This document shows positions 10,851-20,998 of a DNA stretch of 64,000 nt, piece after piece. Source of the stretch: Dactylonectria macrodidyma (Eukaryota > Ascomycota > Sordariomycetes > Hypocreales > Nectriaceae). The notes beneath the pieces are model-generated. The model was given only the letters and a program-made list of their open reading frames with translations. It was not told where the DNA came from and searched no databases. Position numbers and translations under genes: made by a program. Positions within the stretch are counted from its first letter, which is position 1. Every line of letters begins with the position of its first letter. Location of the stretch: NCBI GenBank assembly GCA_020744425.1, contig JAGMUV010000012.1, positions 124,001 through 188,000 on the forward strand. Reading direction: 5' to 3'.

Positions 10851-11748
10851 ATGTCCCGTCATGACGCCTACTGTACGGCTTGTTTTCACCGTCTTCAGCC
10901 TGATATGCCACAATGGCGCTTCCCAAACTCGAAACTTGTAAGCTAAGAATGTCCTCTTGTATAACGTTTCAACTAACTAGTCCGAAGTTGTATTGTAAGA
11001 AGTATATCGGATCCATGATACGACAGTATTACTGGAATAAGTGCATGATATGCTGGGACACTGGGGATATCATCTTTTTTGATTGTGGTAAGGCGAGCAA
11101 AAAGCATTCGTCACAAGGAGCTGACATAATTAAGGCCATGGTTCTTGTGCGACGTGCTGGGTTGAGTGTCGTAAGACGTACCGAGAGACGCATGGGGCCC
11201 CTGCACATTGTCCTCTTTGTAAAAAGGGGCCTCCGATCTTAACAAAGAAACATGAAGCCTCCTCTGATGATAAACTATTTATCCTAGGAGCAGCTGCCTT
11301 ATTGGGTATCAGTCAAGCTTCCGTCAGCGATGGCGATATCGATCAGCAGGTTTCATCGGATACCCCTCATCCCGTCCAGCACGGGCAAACTCATGGAGGA
11401 AGTGGTTGTGATCACGAGATTGCACCTCGCGTCCCCAGTCCAGATCAGAACCACCCGGATAGCACAGCAAAATCTCCTGAGCTCCTTACATACAAATCTA
11501 CCTCGACTCAAGTTCCTGGTCGATCACACAGAGCGCCTACGACAATCATGGGGAACCAAGTATTCATTGATCTCACCCTGGTTGATGATGATGACCCATC
11601 AAGCATGGCATCTTTATTTAGGGTAGAAAGGAACTCTACCAATACCAAGATTTCCACATATAAACGTCGAAGGAGCTTATCACAATGGAAAAGAACGAAG
11701 CGAATCCTAGGGACGGCTGCAGCCAAGGACATAATAGTGATAGATTAG
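10851..11748 (+). CDS. RING-finger protein with C-terminal SUMO-interaction-like motifs, three exons
   Basis: Exons 10851-10937, 11000-11087 and 11135-11748 splice to 262 residues. Intron 1 is GTAAGC..AACTAAC..TAAG and intron 2 GTAAGG..CTGAC..TTAAG. Splicing assembles a C3HC4 RING from exons 2 and 3: CMIC, then CGHGSCATC, then CPLC about 20 residues on. An extra CTAC pair lies at the N-terminus. The family usually acts as an E3 ubiquitin ligase. The tail is hydrophilic and carries FIDLTLVDDDD near residue 207 and ends in KDIIVID. Both fit the hydrophobic-core-plus-acid pattern of SUMO-interaction motifs, so a SUMO-targeted ligase role is inferred. KRRR and KRTKR are likely nuclear signals. 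No single reading frame shows the RING; it appears only after splicing. Confidence 0.68.
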
Positions 11749-12326
11749 CGCGAAATCAGAAACTATTTTTATTATTTGTCCATGCCTCTCTTTACTCCAA
11801 GATTGTTCATCTCCTTTGGCTACTGTCCCCTCCTCCTAGCTCCCCCAACCTAACGCTGTTAGTTACACACATGGATCGAGCCAACCCCCGACAGGGTAGG
11901 CTGTACTTCAGCGGTGACGGCCCGGCTCTTCCTTCACTGTTCAGATTCTCCGACGTGGTAGGAATTGCTTAGTCAAATTTACACCTCGGACGATGGGAGG
12001 ACCCTAACGTACATCGCCACCTCCTCCCAAGGCAAAAGTGAGCGGGGGGGATGGGAGCGCTGATCTCCGGCACGGCTCAGCCCCAGCCCCCCTCCCCTCA
12101 GAGCCAACAAATGGTGCTTTAAGGAGTGGACCATGCGCTGTCAACCGGGTTCAGAATAGTGGATGGCATGACGTGGTTCCCGAGCAACAACCATGGCTGG
12201 GCTTCGCTGACTAGGATGCATTTCCCTGTCCAATGATCGCCTCAAGCTTCCAGTTGCTGGTTTCGACAAGCTCGCATTGAAGCGGGCCTTTTCAGCAGGC
12301 AAGTCGGACTGGCAAAGAGGACGGCG

Positions 12327-12396
12327 GTATTTAAAGGAACATCAATCCGCTTCTCATCGCTATTCCAACTTCATCCTCCATTTTCACTTCTACAGC
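12327..12396 (+). promoter_or_regulatory. Likely core promoter and 5' UTR of the 12.4-kb gene
   Basis: TATTTAAAGG at about 12327 lies 70 bp upstream of ATG 12397. It is followed by a pyrimidine-rich leader (TTCATCCTCCATTTTCACTTC), a common layout for fungal transcription starts. Confidence 0.4.
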
Positions 12397-14331
12397 ATGG
12401 ATTCTTTTCCTTTCTCTATGAACGGCTCCCTACAAACACAAATTAAGGATGACATGCCGTGTTTAAACCACTCGCTTCTCGCTTCTCAGCTAGGACTTCT
12501 GTCCTGTTCCCAGCGTCGTGAACAAGCCTGGATGGCTGGCTTCAGTGCTGGCTTTGACCACGGGTATCGCAAAGGCACAGATGCACGCACTCAAGTCAGT
12601 GGAGACGGCTTCACGGCGGCTTCAGAAATGCAACCCGTTGGCCTTGGTCATTACTCAAACATTGAGCCTGATGACATTGCGCTATCTCAATGGCCGATTT
12701 TGGAAACCGCACAGCACATTCCCCCTGATTTAGCCATGTTCATTCCGGTGGAGAGCACTGCTGGCAGTTTCGAGATGTCGAATTTCGGCTTTGGCGGAGA
12801 CATGTCCTTGCGTGACAGCAAGAAGCCCCCCCTAGCGCTTGACGCCGAGCCGATCTATCAAAACTCGCCCGCCACCTCCACTTCTATCAATCTGAGTCCT
12901 CATCGCTCACCACCTTACGCCAGCGGCTCTTCAAATGTGGAGGCGTTATATCTAGCGGACAAAGCTGCTAGCTATGGCTTGCCTCCTGATGAGAAAAACG
13001 CCGCGCATCCTGACCAGAACTACCCTCTGGCCGTCCTCGCTCAAAGCGAGGAGCGTGCTTCCAAAGTTCCCTCTCCCCCTCTTGGGGCCCAGATAATGGA
13101 AGAGCCTATCCCTTCAAGCGTGGACATCAACACAACGGAAACCACAACTGCTACCAACAATTTGGAACTGGCCGATTGTGCACCTAAAATCTATCCGGTT
13201 CCTGATAGTGCGCCAATATGCTCCTCCGTCAATGAAACCCCAACGGCGTCCCCCATCTCCAACTCCTGGTCTACCGGTTCTCTCGCAACCACCGATGGCC
13301 TTGCTTCCTTTGCTGATTCCGCTATTGGATCTGGGTCCACCGATGCTTCCTCTGCTGCAACCAGTGTTAGTTCAGGCTCTCCCCGTGGCTGTCTTTCATT
13401 CGCTGCCTTCCATATTCGTTCTGGGCTCTCTGATGCCTCCTCCGCTACGACTCCTATCCTTCACGACTCCCCTAGTGCCTCCTCGACTCCATCGCCTTCT
13501 GGATTATGCTTAGGACCAATCATACAAGCGGAATCTACCTGCTTAGATGTCGTGGAAAGCTGCAGAGAAGAGGACGATGGCGTTGCTTTGCCAGATGGAA
13601 CGGCGCCTCCAGATTCACCCAACTCCTCCACGGCCATGTGCACGCTCAACGACATTAGCCGGAAGATGGTGCTAAGCTTTCAACTTGAAAACGATGCCTC
13701 AAATGACTCATCTGCTTACAATAACCCGAACGACGTAAATGATACATGGGAAAGCTCCCCTGAACTTCATTTGGCATGTGATACTACTCTCACAAGGCCC
13801 CCTATCATTGATGTCAATGGGGATGACTCTTGGGCCGAGATTGAATCAGAGGAGTCAAAAAACGAAGAATTCGCAGACTTGGAGAAGCCCCAGGGACGTC
13901 GAAAGCGGCGGTCGCAGCAACCCTTATTCAACTATAGTCCAAAAAGAGCGAGGCAGGCGACGCCTGGAACAACTCCTGAAGCGACTTCTGAAAATGGGCG
14001 TTTTAATCTCAAATCTATCAGTCTTCAAAACCAGAAAGACCGGAAGAAGCAGGAAATTCATTGGAGTCCGCGTCGTTGTCGTTGGCTCGACCAAGCGACA
14101 AGGAAAGAGATTGAGGGCAATTCCTTAATAGAGGAGTGCTTTTTACTGTCTGTTGAGATTCAGATTCGCCTAGACTGGCCTCTAATGACCTTAACTAGAC
14201 AAAATGGTGGATGGGAAGGCTCCAACGCCCAGGGTGATTGCAGGCTGCAGGTCAAAAATGGAGATATTGAGGATGCAATACGGCAATCGTCAGGCAAAGT
14301 TAAAGGAATTTATACAGGGATACCTCTATAA
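12397..14331 (+). CDS. Ser/Thr/Pro-rich hypothetical protein, probably nuclear
   Basis: A single open frame of 644 codons follows ATG 12397; the frame extends 40 codons further upstream, but the leader composition favours this start. Residues 30-60 include SQRREQAWMAGFSAGFDHGYRKG, a compact region likely to be the only folded part at the N-terminus. Most of 100-480 is low-complexity Ser/Ala/Pro/Thr with repeats such as SDASSAT and SSTPSPS. Basic clusters RRKRRSQQP and SPKRARQ near 540-555 suggest nuclear import. The last codons and stop (IYTGIPL) are encoded inside a dispersed repeat that starts near 14308, so the natural C-terminus may have been replaced. No known family. Confidence 0.55.
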   Translation: MDSFPFSMNGSLQTQIKDDMPCLNHSLLASQLGLLSCSQRREQAWMAGFSAGFDHGYRKGTDARTQVSGDGFTAASEMQPVGLGHYSNIEPDDIALSQWPILETAQHIPPDLAMFIPVESTAGSFEMSNFGFGGDMSLRDSKKPPLALDAEPIYQNSPATSTSINLSPHRSPPYASGSSNVEALYLADKAASYGLPPDEKNAAHPDQNYPLAVLAQSEERASKVPSPPLGAQIMEEPIPSSVDINTTETTTATNNLELADCAPKIYPVPDSAPICSSVNETPTASPISNSWSTGSLATTDGLASFADSAIGSGSTDASSAATSVSSGSPRGCLSFAAFHIRSGLSDASSATTPILHDSPSASSTPSPSGLCLGPIIQAESTCLDVVESCREEDDGVALPDGTAPPDSPNSSTAMCTLNDISRKMVLSFQLENDASNDSSAYNNPNDVNDTWESSPELHLACDTTLTRPPIIDVNGDDSWAEIESEESKNEEFADLEKPQGRRKRRSQQPLFNYSPKRARQATPGTTPEATSENGRFNLKSISLQNQKDRKKQEIHWSPRRCRWLDQATRKEIEGNSLIEECFLLSVEIQIRLDWPLMTLTRQNGGWEGSNAQGDCRLQVKNGDIEDAIRQSSGKVKGIYTGIPL

Positions 14332-14430
14332 AATCAAGATATTTGGCTGTTAGCACTCTCGAGAGCTCACGTTGCATGTTGCGGTCTGTACAAGTGGCTA
14401 ACCCGTCAGGACTGTTAGACAGGAACAGAA
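14308..14430 (+). repeat. Dispersed repeat, copy A (partner at 44.33-44.46 kb, inverted)
   Basis: The stretch beginning TATACAGGGATACCTCTATAAAA and including GGTCTGTACAAGTGGCTAACC near 14380-14402 matches the reverse complement of about 44335-44462 at most positions. The differences are mostly transitions. One end is the same in both copies (ACAG.GATACCTCTATAAAA), so this may be the terminus of a transposon or a small non-autonomous element. Confidence 0.7.
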
Positions 14431-14539
14431 CCTATGGAATCCACAGAGAAGGAAAGAGAGACACTAGGCAAGGGAAGCATGAGTAACAAGGAGCTGGGCT
14501 GAAGGAGACTAGGACATAATTTGAACAATGCATGGATAT

Positions 14540-14600
14540 ATTAATAATCAGTGCCCTTTCGGCGCAAGCCGCCGGGCGTTAATAAATTGATTGATTGATA
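14540..14600 (+). repeat. LINE/SINE-type 3' tail with TTGA repeats
   Basis: AGTGCCCTTTCGGCGCAAGCC..CGGGCGTTAATAAA is followed by TTGATTGATTGAT. The same layout, with a different terminal repeat, is found at 42171-42230 and at the end of the LINE at 3905-3958. The GCCC..GGGC segments can pair as a small stem-loop just before the tail. This is probably a severely 5'-truncated LINE or a SINE that uses its machinery. Confidence 0.6.
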
Positions 14601-14749
14601 AGCTAGGGAAGCCTACTTGACAATAATATAACCCTGCGACTACTCTGCGCTGCTAAAATTAAGCCTAACGCCGCTAGGGAGACTAACGCGAGGAAGACTA
14701 TTAGTACGGCAATTTATGCGCCGGGCCCTTCAACACACTGGTGCTTAGC

Positions 14750-15598
14750 TTACCTCATGACTCTTCCTCGAGGTTGGTTTATAATCGGACAACGAAGACG
14801 GCCTTTTCTTAGTAGGGGAAAGTGATGAAATTTCTTGCAGTCGATTGCCCATGACTTTGATTGGATGTGTATTTCTTTAAGTGTTTTTCCCCATGGAAGA
14901 ATCTTAGCTAATATGTCTGGTGGATTTTCGCTCTCTGCTGCGTTGTCGATCCATTGAAACCATTCGATTGGCCTTACCAATTTGACGAATGACACGAGAT
15001 TTGTGTGTACGTCTATCAAGCTAAGCCGTCGAATGCGTAGTGGTAGGCATATATACGGCTTGGGACGTATGGTATATCCGTTAATCGATAGTTCTCGCAG
15101 ACTTCCTGTCGAAATGCGTTCTATTGAGATGGCCGAAATTTTAGCTTTGGCGGAATAAGGATTATAGATGTGCAGACGCTTCACACTGGAATGGCGGATG
15201 GTCTTTGGACACCAATGTAGGTGGACTTGAAGTTCTTGGAGATTCTTTGTTTGTCGAAGAATTTGCTCAACGAGAGAGCGTCCAAGGTTATCAAAGCTTG
15301 GTGTCGCAAAAGCGATGTAAGAAAAGCGAAGAACTTTGTTGGCAAGGTTGGGATTGCGGTGGAGCGTCACCGCAAAGCAGGTGAGAGAATCCAGGGGATG
15401 CTTGTCCAGATGTCGAAAGTTGTGGAATAGCACATCCTGCGCCATAGGCCGAATTGACTTCGATGTAAGACACAAGTTGAGTAGTGGTTGATATGAGGAT
15501 GGGATGTATTCGTCATGGAAATCATAGTTGCAGTGATCACAGAAGTTTTCGAAAATATTGAGTTGCAACTCGTCGGGCAAGGCTGCTAACATGCTCAT
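14750..15598 (-). CDS. F-box protein
   Basis: The 282-residue frame opens MSMLAALPDELQLNIFENF, a clear F-box (residues 5-45, with LCLTSKSIRPMAQDVLF completing it). Leu-rich segments after it (LRELSINGYTI, LPLRIRRLSLIDV) suggest degenerate leucine-rich repeats, as in many fungal F-box proteins. The F-box binds Skp1 in SCF ubiquitin ligases and the tail selects the substrate. The protein is shorter than most ascomycete relatives and ends soon after KEIHIQSKSWAIDC, so it may be truncated. Confidence 0.75.
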   Translation of the reverse strand: MSMLAALPDELQLNIFENFCDHCNYDFHDEYIPSSYQPLLNLCLTSKSIRPMAQDVLFHNFRHLDKHPLDSLTCFAVTLHRNPNLANKVLRFSYIAFATPSFDNLGRSLVEQILRQTKNLQELQVHLHWCPKTIRHSSVKRLHIYNPYSAKAKISAISIERISTGSLRELSINGYTIRPKPYICLPLRIRRLSLIDVHTNLVSFVKLVRPIEWFQWIDNAAESENPPDILAKILPWGKTLKEIHIQSKSWAIDCKKFHHFPLLRKGRLRCPIINQPRGRVMR

Positions 15599-15713
15599 AA
15601 AACTGAGGCCCGGAGGTCAAGGAATGACTGTAAGGCGATGGGAATGTTCGTATATGAAATAGTTACTGGAAGTCTCCAGCACTATTCAAAGGTAACCAAT
15701 GGTGAAAAATGAG

Positions 15714-15803
15714 GAGATGGAGGAAGAAGACGAGATGGAGGAAGAAGACGAGATGGAGGAAGAAGACGAGATGGAGGAAGAAGACGAGATGGAGGAAGAA
15801 AGA
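15714..15803. repeat. Minisatellite: about five 18-bp units GAGATGGAGGAAGAAGAC
   Basis: The unit GAGATGGAGGAAGAAGAC is repeated about five times with near-perfect identity. On the plus strand it would read as an acidic EMEEED repeat in a 130-codon ORF (15699-16091), but no start context or domain supports that ORF. It lies in the promoter side of the F-box gene. Confidence 0.85.
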
Positions 15804-16220
15804 CGAGGAGATGAAGGGGGGGAGCGGCCGGTCTTTAAGCGCTCAGCTGCCTTAATCCTCCCACCCCAGCAACCACTGGCTTCTAGCGAGTTCATTAGAC
15901 GAAGTCACGCCACCCAACTTGCAGTGGCCTCACCCGGGATGGATACGGTACTCTTTGCAGACTATCACAACGGTTATTTTGAATATTCAATTAAGCCCAC
16001 TGGCAATATTCATACTAATTCACCGAACTATAATCGATTCCTTCAAAGTCCAACTTATCATATCCGGATTTATTCCAGGCTAGTGACGTAGTCAATTCGG
16101 CCCAGAAACCTCAACTATGATGAAGTAGCCGGCGACTGTTGTAAAACTTGGCACTGGACTCTAAGGATCGAGACAGTACAAACCGGGGTTTCGCATTTGT
16201 GATAGTCTCTAAAGAACAAT

Positions 16221-17396
16221 CTAGCCTAGGACCAAGACAAGCCCTTCTTCAAGGCTCTCAATGGTCTTTTGAGAAAGCGGGTCTTTGTCGTCGGAGTTGT
16301 ATTGCTTCCTCTCCGCACTGCTCCAGGTGGTAATGTCCAATCCATCACCTCCGATCTTCCTCCTATGTTCCCCTCGGAATGCGTATCTAGGTACCACAGA
16401 AGTTCGTTTATACTGTGCAAAGGACCTCACCCAACCCCACGGGTCCTTTCCGTTTCCCTTTGGCATCGTAGGCTCGATGTTCTTAGAGACATTCTCAGTG
16501 TCTGGAATTTTGATGTTGAGTCGGTGCGCGATCGCCTGAAGGTAGAGATCAAAGTTGCCAGCCCAGAATGTAAACAGCTTAGCTTTTGATTGGCGGTTCC
16601 CCTGGAGTAGAGATAGATTCCGGAACATGGAGGCCATAGCAATGTACATTGCGATCATCCAGCCAACGTTGTTGCTGTGCGAGTTGCCACTGAGCATCCC
16701 ATCGCTCTCTAGAGCCGCAAGCGCTGCGAGCACCATTCTAGCAATCTGAGACGCGGTCTCGCTTATTATCTGTCCGTCATCGGCCATAAACATGAGGCTA
16801 CCGTCGCCCGCCCTCACGAAAATAGCCATGGCCTCGACGACTGACCAAGCCTCTTGGCACTTCTTGTTCTTAAATGCCTCGTCAAAGTCTAGTAGCAGGT
16901 TCTGCACCACTTCAAGCGCCCCATAGGCCGCGTGATCGTTAAATGTATACATATCAAAAAAGTCGGGCGTGCGCAAGTCCATCATATTTGCGGCGCAATG
17001 GTTACGCGCAAGTCCCGCCTTGGAAATTGTGTATGGATGAGATGGAAGCTCGGAGAATTGCTTATTGCATGGGCACGTCCTGCCCTTGTCGCACCGTACC
17101 TTGTTTTCAGCATCCGCGTTGTCGTCATCCTCTTCCTCGCCCACGTCTCGGATAGGGTTGCAAATGCACACTAATGCATAAACCTCCTCAAGGTTCCTAG
17201 TCGCTTTTCTATATTCGATGTCCAAATTCTTCGAGCCTGAGACTTTGGCCCAGCGCGTACTTCTACTTTTGAAGACAGCCTCAAACTGCTCGTCGTTGTC
17301 ATTATGTGGTTCATCGCCAAAATTAGCCTTCTTCGCGTTGTTTGACCTGCCAACAGAGGAGTTGGCAGGCTCGAGAGCTTTGCGTTTAGGAGGCAT
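16221..17396 (-). CDS. Conserved-looking hypothetical protein, 391 residues
   Basis: One uninterrupted exon from ATG (MPPKRKALEPANSSVGRS) to stop. The N-terminal 40 residues are basic and disordered. Residues 55-260 read like a folded alpha-helical domain: a Cys-containing segment (VCICNP, CDKGRTCPCNKQF), then LARNHCAANMMDLRTPDFFDMYTFNDHAAYGALEVV. Around 260-390: WMIAMYIAMASMF, FTFWAGNFDLYLQAIAHRLNI and a basic tail. I recognise no named domain. The absence of stops over 1.2 kb, next to a mutated transposon, argues for a functional gene. The four Cys near residues 76-112 could bind a metal. Confidence 0.7.
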   Translation of the reverse strand: MPPKRKALEPANSSVGRSNNAKKANFGDEPHNDNDEQFEAVFKSRSTRWAKVSGSKNLDIEYRKATRNLEEVYALVCICNPIRDVGEEEDDDNADAENKVRCDKGRTCPCNKQFSELPSHPYTISKAGLARNHCAANMMDLRTPDFFDMYTFNDHAAYGALEVVQNLLLDFDEAFKNKKCQEAWSVVEAMAIFVRAGDGSLMFMADDGQIISETASQIARMVLAALAALESDGMLSGNSHSNNVGWMIAMYIAMASMFRNLSLLQGNRQSKAKLFTFWAGNFDLYLQAIAHRLNIKIPDTENVSKNIEPTMPKGNGKDPWGWVRSFAQYKRTSVVPRYAFRGEHRRKIGGDGLDITTWSSAERKQYNSDDKDPLSQKTIESLEEGLVLVLG

Positions 17397-17466
17397 TCTG
17401 TAAATCTAATCAAGCAATGCTGAGTCGAAAATTTCGGGTTGACTCTCATGTGATATGGGAATTGGG

Positions 17467-17562
17467 AGCACGGACCACGTGACACAGTACCAATATGGTT
17501 GATATGGACTGTCAATACACTGAACGACTTAGTAAGAGTAAAAATGAGCCAAAACTGGCCTA
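17467..17562. repeat. Non-autonomous repeat, family shared with 42.03-42.12 kb and the 9.9-kb foldback
   Basis: From AGCACGGACCACGTG (17468) to ATGAGCCAAAACTGGCCTAAA (17564). The block GACTGTCAATACAC..GACTTAGTA.GAG..AAATGAGCCAAAACTGGC is almost identical at 42043-42096. The copy lies between the 391-residue gene and the Fot1-like element. Confidence 0.6.
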
Positions 17563-17664
17563 AAAAGATAAGCTAACGGGGCCTACGTCCACTTTGGAAA
17601 TGTATTGTTATCTATATACAGTGCAGCATTCATTAGCTTTCTGATCTATGCTGGGATGCCAGTA

Positions 17665-17762
17665 CTAGGGGGGTCTCGGTCCCAGCACAGCTCCACCCCC
17701 CGTTCGTCCCTCACGGGGGGGTCGTTGACCAAGCCAAAGTTCGTTGACTTGACCAAAAAATC
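17665..17762 (+). repeat. Left terminal inverted repeat of the Fot1-like element
   Basis: Starts CTAGGGGGGTCTCGG directly after TA and runs through GTCGTTGACCAAGCC to GACTTGACCAAAAAA. It mirrors 20355-20454. Confidence 0.9.
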
Positions 17763-17954
17763 TCGGTACCTCTATTTAGTATGTAAGCCCCACCAAACTG
17801 TAGGTACTACTGTTTATTCCGTTATCTCTCCTAATTGTAACCCCACATGCTTTTCCCGTAGTCATGACGTAGCACAGCCCACTTCCCCGCCGTGTGATAC
17901 CCTCAATTCCACACTACCACTTTTGATGCTCCTACTTTAACGCGCTACAACACT

Positions 17955-19754
17955 ATGAGTTCTTCAGCTTCATTCAATTGGTCTGCATCTTCAGAATGCT
18001 CAGAAGCAGGAGATTCTGTGATATCAAAATGGATCGACCCTGATACTGGAAAGCCAGCCTTCTCGCGGTTTACAACTGATAACCTTGAGACTCGAACCCT
18101 CGCTGCAGTAGAGCTCTTCGAAGCTGGGTTTTACTACTATATCACTATAGTTACAAAGGAATTGCAAGTCCTGAGAGGGAGACTCCGGTCTCGTCTCAAG
18201 GGAGGGAAGTCAGTCACCTAAAATAGCAGTAACCGCACTCTTCTTACCGACGAGCAAGAGGGTGCAATTCTCTGCTGGGCACATCGCCGCGTCACACAAG
18301 GACACCACATACAACTTCGGGCTCTTTAACATAATGCAAATGCTATTTTGAGGGCATCAGGGAGCACACATACGGCTTCGAGATCCTAGGCAAAGAGGTT
18401 TATAAGACGCTAGAAGGATACATTTCATGTCAAGAAGACAATAACTAAGGATCTGAAGCGGAAAGCAATAGCAGACCGCACCCACATTGAAGCTTTTTAC
18501 CGCGATTTCTCAGCATTTATTAAAGACAATAACATCAAACGCGAGCATACCTGGAATTTCGATGAGACTGGCTTTATAGTTGGGTATCTCCAGAAGGGCA
18601 CCTTTGTGTGGACTTTCTTTGAGATTGAGCAGCCAGTCCTGACTGACTCACATGATACTGTCTCTGTAACTGCAGTTGAAGCTATATCTGCAGCTGGAGC
18701 CTCTATTCCGTCATTTCTTGTCATCCCTAGTGTCACTATTCCCGTCAAATTCGTTCTTAACAGACTACATAAAGATACTACGATTACTACCAACTCCAAG
18801 GGCTATATCAACGACATCATTGCCCTGGAGTGGGTACTACACTTCGAGAAACTGACCCGGCCCTCTGATCCTGAAGAGAAACGTGTTCTTCTCATGGATG
18901 GCTGTGAAAGCCACTTTATAGCAGAAATCTTCTATTTCTGCAGTCAACATAACATCGAGCTCTTCCCTTTGCCTCCAAATCTAACGCACTTTCTTCAGCC
19001 TCTAGATGTAGGCCTTTTTAACTCCTACAAACAGTGGCACCAGCATATCCTATATCGGGAAATTGCTGACGGCGCCGGTAACTTCAATAAGACCGACTTC
19101 CTATTCCACCTTCAAGAGATCCGGGAACGTACCTTTAAGAAGGCCACGATACTATCTGCCTGGGAGAAATGCGGGCTTTTCCCTTATAACCCTGCTAAAG
19201 TCCTTGATCAACTGGTTGATCCGCTATCCTCACTAGCTGCCGAGCAGTCCCGTAACTCGCTTCCAGGCTATGTCTCAGTAGGACCGTCTTCACCGTTGCT
19301 ATCCGAACAGTCACCCGGTCACAACCCCGGTCACAGCCCCGGTCACACCGCCAGTTACAGCCGGAATCTTAGGTCTCCGAGGACTCCAAGGACCCCGAGG
19401 CGTGTGCCGCTACAGGCATATGACTAGGCCAACGCCCCTACACCCCCCCTACAGATGCGGCGGATACAGAGATATCAGGATTATGTGTGCTTACGGCTAC
19501 ACACATCCATTACCTCTAGGGAGCCCCTGACCCCCTCAGTAATGCGGGTATTTGACCACGCAACTAAGGCTAGCAACACCCTTAGTTATAATGGCATTAC
19601 AGCAACCGAGGAGATGTACCGTCTCAAAGAGTCCTCAGTCAGACGTTCAGCTATGCAATTAAGGACGGAAATTATAGCAAAATACGGGCCAATTAGTGTC
19701 GGAGATCTCAGGCTCCGTGTCGCTAAAGATGACTACAACAGACTGGCTGCATAG
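17955..19754 (+). pseudogene. Fot1/pogo transposase, interrupted by stop codons
   Basis: Three fragments of one transposase are visible. 17955-18221 gives the N-terminal helix-turn-helix part (LETRTLAAVELFEAG, VTKELQVLRGRLRSRLKGG). About 18222-18605 continues the CENP-B-type region (TDEQEGAILCWAHRRV) with stops. 18500-19427 holds the DDE domain with FDETGF, LLMDGCESHF and PLDVGLFNSYKQW, so all three acidic residues are present. 19455-19754 and the following 400 bp carry C-terminal pieces with many TAG/TAA codons. The stops look like C-to-T changes, as made by repeat-induced point mutation. The protein once cut and rejoined the element at TA sites. Confidence 0.88.
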
Positions 19755-20354
19755 GCTGATGAAAAGAAGCGAATTTTCAGGAGAGATACTAGGGATAAGA
19801 CTTCCTATTTATAGCGCTGGCTATGAGATGTTAGAGCAGTAGTTAGAAGCAGCATCTTGAACTTTAAGCAGAGTCATCTTAAGAGAGGCCAGTGGGCTAA
19901 GGTTGACCGGCAGATTCACCTCTCTTCAGATAAGTGGATGTCCTAAAAGTATGCTCTTTACCGTTAGCTTTAGCATAAGGGAAAGCCGCAAAACTATGGC
20001 AAGGAATAGTAAATTGGCCTCTTGACTATGACCTAGAAGTAGTTCAGGAAGCGGTTAACTTCCTCATTCTTAGTGAGCAGGAGCGGGCTGCTAGGAAGAG
20101 GCAAATGTTAACTGAGGCAAGTGAGATTAAAGTCATAAGGGAGAACACTATTATAGTCAGCACAGGCGAATTCCTAGTCCCAAAGGACGAGGAAGACAGC
20201 TAGAAAGTGAAGCAGTTAGTGATGCGGTCAATTACACATATAACATACATACATTCCCGGTTTGCTGTTGTGACTCCACCAGATTCAAGTAACCTAAGAT
20301 TACCACTTTAACCGAGTTACATTACTGTCAGCCAATTTAACGTGGGGCAAGAGG

Positions 20355-20454
20355 TACCATTTTTGGTCAAGTCAACGAACTTTGGCTTGGTCAACGACCC
20401 CCCCGTGAGGGACGAACGGGGGGTGGAGCTGTGCTGGGACCGAGACCCCCCTAG
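20355..20454 (-). repeat. Right terminal inverted repeat of the Fot1-like element
   Basis: Reverse complement of the left end. The GGTACC/GGTACCTC block just inside both repeats suggests that the original similarity extended slightly further. Confidence 0.9.
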
Positions 20455-20485
20455 TAGTTATAGGAGCCTCCGTCAGCATCTGTCT

Positions 20486-20998
20486 TTAAGTTAGACTATC
20501 ATTATTGTCTGTCGCATTGCCAGCTACACTAAAAGGGAATGCGCACTCCGCTAGAACGTAGTGCAAATCAACGTCATCCTGAGCGAAGTCCATGCTTAGG
20601 TATCCGTCCAGACAGACCACAGCATGCTTGCCTGGCCGGCGTAGACTCTGCACCCATTTGTCCGAGAACGGCGCAGCGTCTCGGAAAGGTATCTCACCCC
20701 ATGCGGCGGCGGATGCTCCTGCATGAGCCCTGCGCTTCAGCGTCACGAGCGACACGTAGTCGTACAGGCACATGCCGCGGAGCATCTCCCCGCGATAAGG
20801 GTATGCCGTGATCTCTACGCGCGATGTGCTGTTCGATGAAAAGACATTCTTTGACGGCAAGCGTGAAGATTGCTCAGCGGATCTCATCAGAGAAATGGAC
20901 GAGCTCATAGCAAATATCGAACTGCCGAAGACCGAAGTCAGCACGACTTGGTTTCTCGCTTTCGCCGCCTTTGCGGGTGTGTGAGTCACTGCCATCAC
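20486..20998 (-). pseudogene. Fragment resembling a Helitron-type replicase/helicase protein
   Basis: The 170-codon frame contains ITAYPYRGEMLRGMCLYDYVSLVTLKRR and KWVQSLRRPGKHAVVCLDGYL. The MCLYDYVSLVTLK-like segment is characteristic of the region before the helicase domain in fungal Helitron proteins, as I recall that family. Neither the Rep nor the helicase motifs are in the window, so this is a fragment. The Fot1-like element is inserted immediately to its left. Confidence 0.42.

Larger units (their letters stand above)
17665..20454 (+). mobile_element. Fot1/pogo-type DNA transposon, complete ends, coding region mutated
   Basis: The ends are long inverted repeats: CTAGGGGGGTCTCGGTCCC.. 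at 17665 to about 17760 and its reverse complement at about 20355-20454, matching with very few differences over about 100 bp. TA lies outside both ends (17663-17664 and 20455-20456), the target duplication of the Tc1/mariner-pogo superfamily. The element is 2790 bp and the transposase frame inside is broken by stops. Confidence 0.92.

Noticed and set aside
12277..12396. Upstream start extending the 644-residue protein by 40 residues
   Set aside because: The segment lacks an ATG at its start and contains a TATA-like element and pyrimidine-rich leader, so ATG 12397 is preferred.
15699..16091. 130-codon ORF containing EMEEED repeats
   Set aside because: The repeats come from an 18-bp minisatellite; the rest of the ORF has no domain and no supporting start or splice signals.
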